DNA from: Prevotella sp.
GTDB lineage: Bacteria > Bacteroidota > Bacteroidia > Bacteroidales > Bacteroidaceae
DNA: 64,000 nt
Direction: 5' to 3'
Assembly (NCBI GenBank): GCA_024688365.1
Contig: JAILEG010000014.1
Span: 62,001-126,000 of the forward strand
A model generated the notes under the pieces. The model made no database searches. It saw nothing but the letters and a program-made list of their open reading frames with translations, and was not told where the DNA came from. Positions 54,278 through 61,866 of the stretch are shown here, in pieces. Within the stretch, counting starts at the first letter, position 1, and every line of letters begins with the position of its first letter. Made by a program: the position numbers and the translations under genes.

Positions 54278-54817
54278 TCAGTCATCTGCACCAGGTGTGT
54301 GCAGGATGATACTCGTGGCACCGATGGTGAACAGTGTTCCGTTCTCGATAACCCTGCGTTCTCTGTCGCCGAGAATTTCATTGTCAACGAAGGTTCCTGT
54401 ATAGGAAGGACCATCACGAAGGACATACCGTAACTGGCCTTTCTTGTCTCGGCTGACGGTTATGGAGCAGTGGGTCATGTCTATGCTGGGGTCAACTGTT
54501 TCAATGGGACAGTTGATGGGGTTGCCTTTCATGTATCTTCCGATGATGTTCTCGCCTAAATGAAGTGGAATGACCTGGCGGTAGTGAAATACATTCTCAA
54601 TTACATGCAGTGAGCCGAACATTCTTTCTTCCTCGTTGTCCAGCTCTGTCTGGCTGTTCTCTTCTTTTTGTGTCTTGCGCAGTTTTGAGACACCGATGCG
54701 AATACCAAACTGCTTGCCACATTGCGGACATTCAAAAACAAGCCGCTGCCCCGACTGATATTTCGTTTCATCGAATGTGATGAAATTATCACATTTCGGA
54801 CATCTTACACGTTTCAT
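54278..54817 (-). CDS. Zinc-ribbon and FHA-domain protein
   Basis: A 179-residue cytoplasmic protein. The N-terminal zinc ribbon (about 1-35) has two CxxC knuckles, RVRCPKCDNFITF and VFECPQCGKQFG. A linker precedes a C-terminal FHA domain (about 85-175) with NIIGRYMKGNP, DPSIDMTHCSITV, GTFVDNEIL and FTIGATSIIL. FHA domains bind phosphothreonine peptides, so this may act in signalling. ATG 54817 (MKRVRCPKC) is preferred to 54856. It lies 28 nt downstream of the HU/SPOR gene; a kinase partner is not visible nearby. Confidence 0.85.
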   Translation of the reverse strand: MKRVRCPKCDNFITFDETKYQSGQRLVFECPQCGKQFGIRIGVSKLRKTQKEENSQTELDNEEERMFGSLHVIENVFHYRQVIPLHLGENIIGRYMKGNPINCPIETVDPSIDMTHCSITVSRDKKGQLRYVLRDGPSYTGTFVDNEILGDRERRVIENGTLFTIGATSIILHTPGADD

Positions 54818-54845
54818 AAATACAATAAGGGTAAATCTTTGTTTT

Positions 54846-55832
54846 TTACTTGCCAATCTCTATAATCCAGGCATCTTTGAAGCCTGCAGATCCATTCAGA
54901 GACTTCAGCTGGGCATAAGCCTCCTCTTGGCTGGGGAAGTGCCCATAAAGAACCTTGATTGAGCCACTGCCCTCATATACCCGGGCCTCCTTGAAGCCAC
55001 GATCCTGTAACTGTGAGGCATATAGCTTGGCATTGTTTTCCGTCACATGGCTTGCCATGACGATTGCCCAGTAGTGGGCGCTTACGTTGGCAGCTCTGCC
55101 GACATCTCTCATGGGTTTGAACTGGGCTGAGACATTGGGGGTGTCGCTGGAGTCAAAGATATTGTAGAACATTCCGCTCTTTATCTGCTGCTCTGGTAGT
55201 CCGTTTCTGTTGGGTGTGGGGAAGGCTATCAGCAGCACCGCAATTAACAGGACAGCTGCAACAGCCATATCACGAAGGACACGCATGCTGATGCTGATAC
55301 GTCTCTCCCCACCATTTGCGGTGTCAATATATACCATTCCATGCCTAACGGGATGAGACGGCATGGCAGGCTGTGCAGGTGACTGGATTTTTGGCTTCAG
55401 CAGAGGGAAATCGAAGCTGCTGAGACCATAATAGGGTGGGGTCAGAATCCCACTCTCAAAAGGCTCAAACTCCAGTTTCTTCTCTGCATTGGTCGACAGC
55501 CTGCCGAGGTCATTCAGCTCAAGTGCCCCCTCGTTCTCCAGAGTGTGATAAATCTCGTCCACCTCATTCTCGATCTGCTGCAAGGCCTCAGGATAGCTCA
55601 GATCATATGCGGCAATGTATGACTGTACCAGCAGAGAGTCGTTCATCGTCAGCTGTGGATTGAATCCCAACGTGCGGTAAGGCGGCAGGAACAGCCCGTC
55701 TTGCTCATCATACCGAGCGTCAACGTGATGGGCTACAAAGCCACCTAAACCTGGGACAATGACGCAGTCATTTTCCAGCAGAAGAATCTCTATATGTCGG
55801 TCGAGTTTTGTCACGTTTGCAAAATTAACCAT
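54846..55832 (-). CDS. HU/CCDC81-like and SPOR domain membrane protein
   Basis: A 328-residue protein. The N-terminal HU/CCDC81-like module (about 1-110, VTKLDRHIEILLLENDCVIV then GGFVAHHVDARYDEQDGLFL) precedes one membrane helix (about 198-217, VAAVLLIAVLLIAFP) and a periplasmic SPOR domain (about 255-328, YWAIVMASHVTENNAKLYAS). SPOR domains bind denuded septal peptidoglycan, so the protein may link the division site to a cytoplasmic partner. The FHA gene follows in the same transcript. An alternative ATG at 55856 adds 8 residues. Confidence 0.88.
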   Translation of the reverse strand: MVNFANVTKLDRHIEILLLENDCVIVPGLGGFVAHHVDARYDEQDGLFLPPYRTLGFNPQLTMNDSLLVQSYIAAYDLSYPEALQQIENEVDEIYHTLENEGALELNDLGRLSTNAEKKLEFEPFESGILTPPYYGLSSFDFPLLKPKIQSPAQPAMPSHPVRHGMVYIDTANGGERRISISMRVLRDMAVAAVLLIAVLLIAFPTPNRNGLPEQQIKSGMFYNIFDSSDTPNVSAQFKPMRDVGRAANVSAHYWAIVMASHVTENNAKLYASQLQDRGFKEARVYEGSGSIKVLYGHFPSQEEAYAQLKSLNGSAGFKDAWIIEIGK

Positions 55833-55899
55833 TTTCTTCCGAAGTTCCAAGCCCACTTCCTTAAAATCTTGGTAAACGAATGAAAAAGCCTATAATCTT

Positions 55900-55929
55900 T
55901 TTGATTGTCAATAATTCTTTTTATCTTTG
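55900..55929 (+). promoter_or_regulatory. Promoter of rfbC
   Basis: TTTG (55900-55903), an 18-bp spacer and TATCTTTG (55922-55929) fit the consensus. The ATG at 55953 is 23 nt downstream. Confidence 0.7.
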
Positions 55930-55952
55930 CGTAAAATAACAACTAAGAGACA

Positions 55953-56507
55953 ATGGAGTACATAAAGACTAAGATTGAAGGGGTATGGGTCTTGGAGCCC
56001 AAGGTTTTCAATGATCAAAGGGGATATTTCTTTGAGGCATTTAAGCAGGCGGAGTTCGATGAGCATATTGGCCACCATGTAGACTTCATCCAGGACAATG
56101 AGTCAAAGTCCAGCTATGGTGTGCTTCGTGGTTTGCATTATCAGCGGGGTGGCTTTTCTCAGGCAAAGCTTGTACGTGTCATCAAAGGCAAGGTAGTTGA
56201 CGTGGCTGTCGATCTCCGTAAGAGTTCTCCAACCTTTGGAAAGTATGTTATGGTAGAGCTTTCCGATGAGAACAAACGTCAGTTCTTCATTCCTCGTGGT
56301 TTCGCTCATGGTTTTCTCGTCCTCTCTGAAGAGGCTATCTTTACTTATAAGGTCGACAATGTGTATGCTCCGCAGTGTGAGGCAAGCATTCGCTGGAACG
56401 ATGAGACGATTGGTGTAGAGTGGCCCATAGATGTGAAGGAGGTGTTGCTTTCTGATAAAGACCAGAATAAGGGACTTGCATTTAAAGACGCTGAGGTTTT
56501 TGAGTAA
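55953..56507 (+). CDS. rfbC: dTDP-4-dehydrorhamnose 3,5-epimerase
   Basis: A 184-residue cupin enzyme converting dTDP-4-keto-6-deoxyglucose to dTDP-4-keto-rhamnose. GVLRGLHYQRGGFSQAKLVR carries the catalytic His, followed by GKVVDVAVDLRKSSPTFGK and FIPRGFAHGFLVLSEEAIFT. No other rhamnose gene (rfbA, B, D) is adjacent, so it may be an isolated copy. It has its own promoter. Confidence 0.95.
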   Translation: MEYIKTKIEGVWVLEPKVFNDQRGYFFEAFKQAEFDEHIGHHVDFIQDNESKSSYGVLRGLHYQRGGFSQAKLVRVIKGKVVDVAVDLRKSSPTFGKYVMVELSDENKRQFFIPRGFAHGFLVLSEEAIFTYKVDNVYAPQCEASIRWNDETIGVEWPIDVKEVLLSDKDQNKGLAFKDAEVFE

Positions 56508-56607
56508 GTTTTTGCAGGGCCGAGAGTCTTTTCAGCTGGCATAGAGAAAGAGGTGCCTGTTCCTGAATATAAGTTGTTGTAATATTTTGAGAGTAGTTAG
56601 GACATTT

Positions 56608-57396
56608 ATGTGGAGAGCTTTAGCTTATATGCTGATGATTCTGGCAGTGTTTTCATCTTGTAGGAATAAGGGAACTGACTATAAGGTCTCTCACGAGGAC
56701 AAGAAAGCGAAGGAGATGCTGCAAGGATTGTGGACAGACGAGGAAGGCAGTGACCCAGCCATGTTGGTTCGGGGGGATAGTATTTTCTATCCTGATTCGG
56801 CCAGTATGCCGGTACGTTTCTGGGTTTATCAGGACACACTTTACATACAGGGGCAGCATGTCAATGGGTATAAGATAGAAAAACAGGCACCACATCTGTT
56901 GAAGTTCTCTAATCAGAATGGTGATGAGGTCAAGCTTGTAAAGAGTGGTGATAAAGCGTTGAGGTCTTCCTTTGACTATCATGTCTATGCCATGAATACT
57001 TTTGACGAGCAGGCTCAGGATACCGTCGTCCGTACTGATTTGGGATATTTTGAGAGTAAGATCCGAGTTGAGACTACACCTGACAGGGTTGTAAAATCAA
57101 CCTATAATGATGATGGCATTGAGGTTGACAATATGTACCTTGACAATGTTGCCTCTCTGACAATTCTGAATCATGGGAATCCAGTCTTCGCCCATGACTT
57201 CCGCAAGCAGGAGTTCCAATCACTTATTCCCAAGAACTTTCTCTCACAGTGTATTCTCCGTAGGATGAGCTTTACCCATGTTGATACCAAGGCACTCTAC
57301 TTTGATGTGGTAATTGGTATTCCTGATGCTTCTACTACTTATGTGATAGAAGTGAGAGTCACGCCTACAGGAAGAATGAGTAAGCGCCTTCACTGA
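56608..57396 (+). CDS. DUF4738-like lipoprotein
   Basis: A 262-residue lipoprotein. The signal peptide MWRALAYMLMILAVFSSC gives the lipidated Cys18. The mature part resembles my memory of the Bacteroidota DUF4738 family: a first beta domain beginning LQGLWTDEEGSDPAMLVRGD, where a small protein is built around a single-line 'response' fold, and a second domain after about residue 125. No catalytic motif is seen. A start at 56587 (TTG) is possible but would place seven residues before the signal peptide. It ends in the intergenic stretch with repeat copy 4. Confidence 0.7.
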   Translation: MWRALAYMLMILAVFSSCRNKGTDYKVSHEDKKAKEMLQGLWTDEEGSDPAMLVRGDSIFYPDSASMPVRFWVYQDTLYIQGQHVNGYKIEKQAPHLLKFSNQNGDEVKLVKSGDKALRSSFDYHVYAMNTFDEQAQDTVVRTDLGYFESKIRVETTPDRVVKSTYNDDGIEVDNMYLDNVASLTILNHGNPVFAHDFRKQEFQSLIPKNFLSQCILRRMSFTHVDTKALYFDVVIGIPDASTTYVIEVRVTPTGRMSKRLH

Positions 57397-57545
57397 CAGG
57401 CCTTGCAGGTGCTTGTAAATTGTTTACGGTCATCATAACTGCCTTTGGATATGTGTTTTTTCTGCAACATCTCTTTGATTGCAGTTCCTAAGTTGCTTGC
57501 GTGTAATTCCTGAGGTGTCTTCTCTATGAGTATGTATATGAGGAT

Positions 57546-57614
57546 TACCGTAGTATTGCAGCAGAAGTATTCAAGTACTTCTGCTGCAATACTACGGTAC
57601 TTTTTGAGAAGTAC
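57546..57614 (+). repeat. Intergenic structured repeat, copy 4 (best-preserved stem)
   Basis: A perfect 24-bp stem (57546-57569 with 57576-57599) closes the 6-nt loop TTCAAG. Its right arm contains the core TACTTCTGCTGCAATACT (57576-57593). After 3 nt comes the small hairpin GTACTT-TTTGAG-AAGTAC (57597-57614). No T-run follows. It lies between the DUF4738-like lipoprotein gene and the convergent transporter gene. Confidence 0.85.
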
Positions 57615-57782
57615 TATTTGGCCGGTTACTCTTTCATAATCAAGTAATGGATTTCTTCTCTGTTGTTTCCAGGCTGCACTTTAAATTATGTGTCTAAGAA
57701 AAAGAACTCATAGGTTGTATTTTGAAAAGCAGAAATGTTTTTGTCGGTGTTGTAAGATGTGTTCGCTTAAGGAATAGGGGGA

Positions 57783-57826
57783 CAAAATAAAAGTAGGAAA
57801 GAAACAGTGGAGTTTCCTTCCTACTT
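57783..57826 (-). terminator. Terminator of the AspT/YidE-like transporter gene
   Basis: On the minus strand 57826-57812 pairs with 57805-57791 (15 bp, one mismatch), followed by TTTTATTTTG. Confidence 0.75.
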
Positions 57827-57852
57827 GATTTTACAAATTATTGTTCATTATT

Positions 57853-59547
57853 TTATGCCCCGCAGAAGAACAGGACTATCAGCTGGGCGGTAAAGATTCG
57901 CAGGAACATGCTGAGTGGGTAAACCGTAGAATAACCTACGGCTGGTGCCTCTCCAGCGCAGATGGAGTTGGCATAAGCCAGTGCGGGAGGGTCAGTATAG
58001 GTCCCGGCAATCATGCCCATGATGGTGAAGTAGTTGAACTTATACTTCATGCGGGCTATTGTACCTACAATGAGGATGGGGATAATGGTGATAAGGAAGC
58101 CCGTATAGACGTATTTCAATCCATCACCCTGGACTACTGTCTCCCAGAATCCAGCACCAGCCTTGATTCCTACAGACGCGAGGAACAGGGCAAGACCGAA
58201 CTCACGCAGCATCATATTGGCTGAGGTTGTGGTATAGGTCACAAGGTGCATACGGTAACCGAAGCGGCCAATGAGGATGGCGATAATCAGCGGACCGCCA
58301 GCAAGACCCAACTTCATGGGGACGGGCATGCTTGGGATGGCGATGGGCAGACTGCCGAAGAGAATGCCCACAATGATGCCCACGAAGATGGTGGCAATGT
58401 TCGGTGTGTTAAGACGCTTCTCTGAGTTGCCCATCATCTCAGCAACACGGTTGACATTCTCTTCCGGTCCTACAACCATAATACGGTCACCGACATGGAA
58501 ATGGTGGTTGCGGCTGGCAAAGAGGTCCATGCCCTGTCGGCTGATACGGGTCACATTGACACCATACATGGAACTGAAGTGCATCTTGCCGAGAGTCTTA
58601 CCGTTCATAGAACTGTTGGTAATGACGATGCGCCGGCTGACCATTGGCTGGGGCTGATCCTCCTCATGCCAGTCGACCTCTATGACTGGACCTATAAAAG
58701 CCTGGATAGCTTTAGAGTCGCCCTCGGCACAGACCACAAGAATCTCATCGCCCATCTCAAAGACAGTGTCACGGTTAGGCACGGTCAGATGTCCATCGTG
58801 CATGATACGTGTGCATACGATGTCACGGTTGAGGAACTCTGATATTTCCTTCAGCGTTCTGCCGGCAATGTAGGCATTAGCCACCTTAAGATACATGGGG
58901 AAAGGCTTGGCATGCGGGTTCTCTGCCTCCTCCTCATTCAGCTTGTCATTCTCATCCTGGAGGTTTACCTTACAGATATACTTTACGGCAAGTGTAGCTC
59001 CGATGATACCGATGACACCTAAAGGATAGGCACAGGCATAGCCAGAGGCAATGTCAAAGTCAAGTCCTTTCTTGAAGACGCTGTGGAGTGCCTCATTGGC
59101 TGCGCCGAGACCTGGGGTGTTGGTCACGGCACCATAAAGGGTTCCTACCATCATCGGGAGATTTCTGTGGTCACTGGTGTCAAAGAAGATGTAGTAGCAT
59201 CCGAACATGACAAGGATGTTGAGCAGTACAGCTGCACAGGAAAGCATGTTCAATTTGATGCCTCCCTTGCCGAAACTCTCAAAGAAGCCGGGACCAACTT
59301 GCAGACCGATCATGAATACGAACAGGATGAGCCCGAAGTCCTGAAGAAAGTTCAATACGGGCAGCGGACCTGTGAAATGCATGTGACCGGCTATGATGCC
59401 GACAAAGAGGACGAAGGTCACGCCCAGCGAGATGCCTCCAACCTTGATTTTGCCAAGGTAGACACCCAGGGCAATGACGATGGAATACAGCAGCACAATG
59501 TGGGCTACGGTATCCTGTGTTTTGAATAAATCAATTAACCAATCCAT
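57853..59547 (-). CDS. AspT/YidE-family transporter with RCK_C domains
   Basis: A 564-residue inner-membrane protein with two hydrophobic halves, each of five to six helices, around a central cytoplasmic region. The centre (about 200-370) carries two TrkA-C (RCK_C) domains, for example [17 protein letters not shown] and [16 protein letters not shown]. AspT relatives exchange aspartate for alanine; many YidE-like members have no known substrate, and I cannot choose. The ATG at 59547 ([12 protein letters not shown]) is preferred to 59571. A minus-strand TAACTTTG box lies at 59576-59569. Confidence 0.85.
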   Translation of the reverse strand: MDWLIDLFKTQDTVAHIVLLYSIVIALGVYLGKIKVGGISLGVTFVLFVGIIAGHMHFTGPLPVLNFLQDFGLILFVFMIGLQVGPGFFESFGKGGIKLNMLSCAAVLLNILVMFGCYYIFFDTSDHRNLPMMVGTLYGAVTNTPGLGAANEALHSVFKKGLDFDIASGYACAYPLGVIGIIGATLAVKYICKVNLQDENDKLNEEEAENPHAKPFPMYLKVANAYIAGRTLKEISEFLNRDIVCTRIMHDGHLTVPNRDTVFEMGDEILVVCAEGDSKAIQAFIGPVIEVDWHEEDQPQPMVSRRIVITNSSMNGKTLGKMHFSSMYGVNVTRISRQGMDLFASRNHHFHVGDRIMVVGPEENVNRVAEMMGNSEKRLNTPNIATIFVGIIVGILFGSLPIAIPSMPVPMKLGLAGGPLIIAILIGRFGYRMHLVTYTTTSANMMLREFGLALFLASVGIKAGAGFWETVVQGDGLKYVYTGFLITIIPILIVGTIARMKYKFNYFTIMGMIAGTYTDPPALAYANSICAGEAPAVGYSTVYPLSMFLRIFTAQLIVLFFCGA

Positions 59548-59819
59548 AAGTATTATTTCTGATGTGTGCAAAGTTACTGATTTCGTGGCATAAAATCTAA
59601 TTTTAGTGTGTCATTTTTCATTTCTGGCAGGCAAAGTGATGGGAAGGGGTGCTGCCAAGTATCATATTGGCTGGTAAAGTTGTCAAAAGACAGTGATGTT
59701 TGAGTGGGAATGACGGGTTGTCAGCAGTCATATGCGGGCAGAGTTTTTCTTATGCTCTGTTTTCTTTTCTATTGAATCCTGCGGTTGATTCAAGTATTTT
59801 TTATAATTTTGCTGCCATC

Positions 59820-60383
59820 ATGAGATATAACGTGAATTGTAGCAAGTGCGGACGTACGTTCGTGGCAGAGACAGAGAAGTATGGGACTATGAAGTATCGT
59901 TGTCCGTATTGTAGCAACGTTCTGACCTGTAAGTTTGATGCTCCTGAGCCGTTTCGTACCCGTGCCCGTTCTGTTATTCCCTTGGCTGATGCCACACCTG
60001 TCGTGGCAAAGAGGCATGAGAAATTGCCTAATGTCAAGCCGAGTCTTATCAGCACACCTTCTAAGGAAAAGCTGGCAGAGATGCGTCAGAGGCTGGCTGA
60101 AGCCTCTCAGCAGATGCTGAATGTCTCCATACAAGCTGGTGAGACTCTGAAAAGTGCCACGGTAAGCACATCAGAATTTGTCACGAAGTCGTCCTCCCGC
60201 CTGCAAAGGTTTCAGGAGAAATATGAGGATGGTGATTTGTGGATATTCTTCGGGTTCAGTCTTTTGTTTATTCTCCTGGTGTTTGTGGGCCTTGTCTTGT
60301 GTGCAGAGATTGTCAAGCTGATAGCTGAGGGACATTCCTGGATGTTCAAGAACTATATAGAGCTGAAGAACATGATGCTATGA
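59820..60383 (+). CDS. Zinc-ribbon protein with a C-terminal membrane helix
   Basis: A 187-residue protein. The N-terminal zinc ribbon (about 1-35) is NCSKCGRTFVAETEKYGTMK followed by YRCPYCSNVLTC, of the same MJ0042-like type as in the FHA protein at 54278-54817. A helical middle (about 85-130) contains KEKLAEMRQRLAEASQQML, and a single membrane helix lies near 144-164. Topology predicts the ribbon on the cytosolic side. Function unknown. A TAATTTTG -7 box at 59804-59811 ends 8 nt before the ATG, so the mRNA is near-leaderless. Confidence 0.75.
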   Translation: MRYNVNCSKCGRTFVAETEKYGTMKYRCPYCSNVLTCKFDAPEPFRTRARSVIPLADATPVVAKRHEKLPNVKPSLISTPSKEKLAEMRQRLAEASQQMLNVSIQAGETLKSATVSTSEFVTKSSSRLQRFQEKYEDGDLWIFFGFSLLFILLVFVGLVLCAEIVKLIAEGHSWMFKNYIELKNMML

Positions 60384-60401
60384 CAATTGTATGATATATA
60401 G

Positions 60402-60439
60402 AAGGGGGGATGTGCTGTTGCGCATCCCCCTTTATTTTT
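60402..60439. terminator. Terminator between the zinc-ribbon gene and the MFS gene
   Basis: A 14-bp stem (60402-60415 with 60420-60433) with two G-T wobbles and a TGTT loop leads into TTTATTTTTA. Confidence 0.85.
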
Positions 60440-60455
60440 AGATGTAGAAGTTTTC

Positions 60456-61826
60456 TTATTTCTTGATATTTGCCTGCTGCAGGCCATACTGCTTCTTCTT
60501 GTCAACAGCAATCAGGATGAGTGCCACAATGATAGCAGCTACACCACAACCGGTGAAAAAAGCCTCCATGGAGAAGTAGGTAGGGTCATTCTTGTTGATA
60601 GCACCGATAGCCATTGGTACGAGGCTGAGGCCAATGTTCTGAATATAGAAGATAATGGCATAAGCAGAGCCTAACAGTTTCATGGGGATAATCTTCGGAA
60701 CACTTGGCCACATGGCTGAAGGAACCAGCGAGAAGGCTATTCCGAGGATGAGCATGATAATGACCGCAAACCATCCTACTGGCATCACATGAATCATGAA
60801 GATGAAATGTACGCCAGTCAGCATGACACTACCGATAAGCATCAGTGTCGCACCTTTACCTATGCGGTCATAGAGTGTACCGAAGAGGGGGGTGAGGATG
60901 ATGGTTCCAAATGGGATAAGGCCGGGAAGAATTCCTGCAAATTTGTCGGCTACATCGTAGTTTGCCACCATTAGTTTTGTCGCAAATTTGAGAAAGGGGA
61001 ACACACCGCTGTAAAAGAGGAGACACAAAGCGGTAATACACCAGAAGCCCGGGTTGGAGAAGATGAGCTTCAAGTCGCTGAAGTGGAAGCCTTCGTCTTC
61101 AGTATTGGTTTCATTTGTTTGCATTGTCTGTGCTGATGCATCCAGCTTCTTGTCCATAATTGTGTAGACAATAAAAGCAATGAAGCCGATGACAAGCAAT
61201 ATGAGACCGAGCATGACAGGAGCACTGACCTTGCCATCCAAAGCTTTAGCCAAAGGCAGAGACCCCATCATAGCGCCAGCTGTGCCTAAACGTGCCAAGG
61301 CTACCTGAATTCCCATAGCAAGGGCAAGCTCATGTCCAGTAAACCACTTGGTGATAATCTTCGATACAGTGATACCGCAAATCTCGCAACCGACACCAAA
61401 GATGGCATAGCCCAAGGAGGCTACAGCTGCTGACATAGGGAGAGAGAAGTCTACGAAGTCAAGTGAGAAGACACTGTCACCGAAGTCAACACTGACACCG
61501 ATATACTTGATGATGACACCTACAACCATTAATCCTGATGCCATGATTCCTGTAAAGCGGATGCCCATCTTGTCGAGAATGATACCTCCAAAGAAGAGCA
61601 TGAGCAGGAATACATTGATGAGTCCGTAGCTTCCTGCGAAGAAACCATAATCACCTGATGTCCATCCAAGTCCTCCTTCAGCCTTTGGTGTTTCAAGCAA
61701 GACTTCCAGTGGTGACATGACATCGGTGAGGAAGTAGCCCATCATCATCGTGAAGGCTACTATGATAAGAGCTGTCCAGCGTGCTTTCGGGCTGTCGCTT
61801 AATTTTCTTTGGATTTGTTCAATCAT
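60456..61826 (-). CDS. Major facilitator superfamily transporter (possibly MFSD1-like)
   Basis: A 456-residue inner-membrane protein with about twelve helices; ALIIVAFTMMMGYFLTDVMS is helix 1. KWFTGHELALAMGIQVALARLG between helices 4 and 5 resembles the corresponding segment of MFSD1-type carriers, which in animals export dipeptides from lysosomes. That likeness is from memory and weak. It lies 40 nt downstream of an S9 peptidase gene on the same strand, which makes uptake of di- or tripeptides a reasonable hypothesis. Confidence 0.8.
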   Translation of the reverse strand: MIEQIQRKLSDSPKARWTALIIVAFTMMMGYFLTDVMSPLEVLLETPKAEGGLGWTSGDYGFFAGSYGLINVFLLMLFFGGIILDKMGIRFTGIMASGLMVVGVIIKYIGVSVDFGDSVFSLDFVDFSLPMSAAVASLGYAIFGVGCEICGITVSKIITKWFTGHELALAMGIQVALARLGTAGAMMGSLPLAKALDGKVSAPVMLGLILLVIGFIAFIVYTIMDKKLDASAQTMQTNETNTEDEGFHFSDLKLIFSNPGFWCITALCLLFYSGVFPFLKFATKLMVANYDVADKFAGILPGLIPFGTIILTPLFGTLYDRIGKGATLMLIGSVMLTGVHFIFMIHVMPVGWFAVIIMLILGIAFSLVPSAMWPSVPKIIPMKLLGSAYAIIFYIQNIGLSLVPMAIGAINKNDPTYFSMEAFFTGCGVAAIIVALILIAVDKKKQYGLQQANIKK

Positions 61827-61866
61827 TTTTCTGTCAATTTGTTTTCTGTTTCTATGTTTATTATTT

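Larger units (their letters stand above)
57397..57852. other. 456-bp intergenic stretch between convergent genes
   Basis: It holds repeat copy 4 (57546-57614) and the minus-strand terminator of the AspT/YidE-like gene (57783-57826). I see no convincing gene or promoter in the rest. Confidence 0.65.

Noticed and set aside
57546..57614. Repeat copy 4 as an ordinary rho-independent terminator
   Set aside because: The stem is strong but no T-run follows on either strand, and a separate T-tailed terminator serves the minus-strand gene at 57783-57826.
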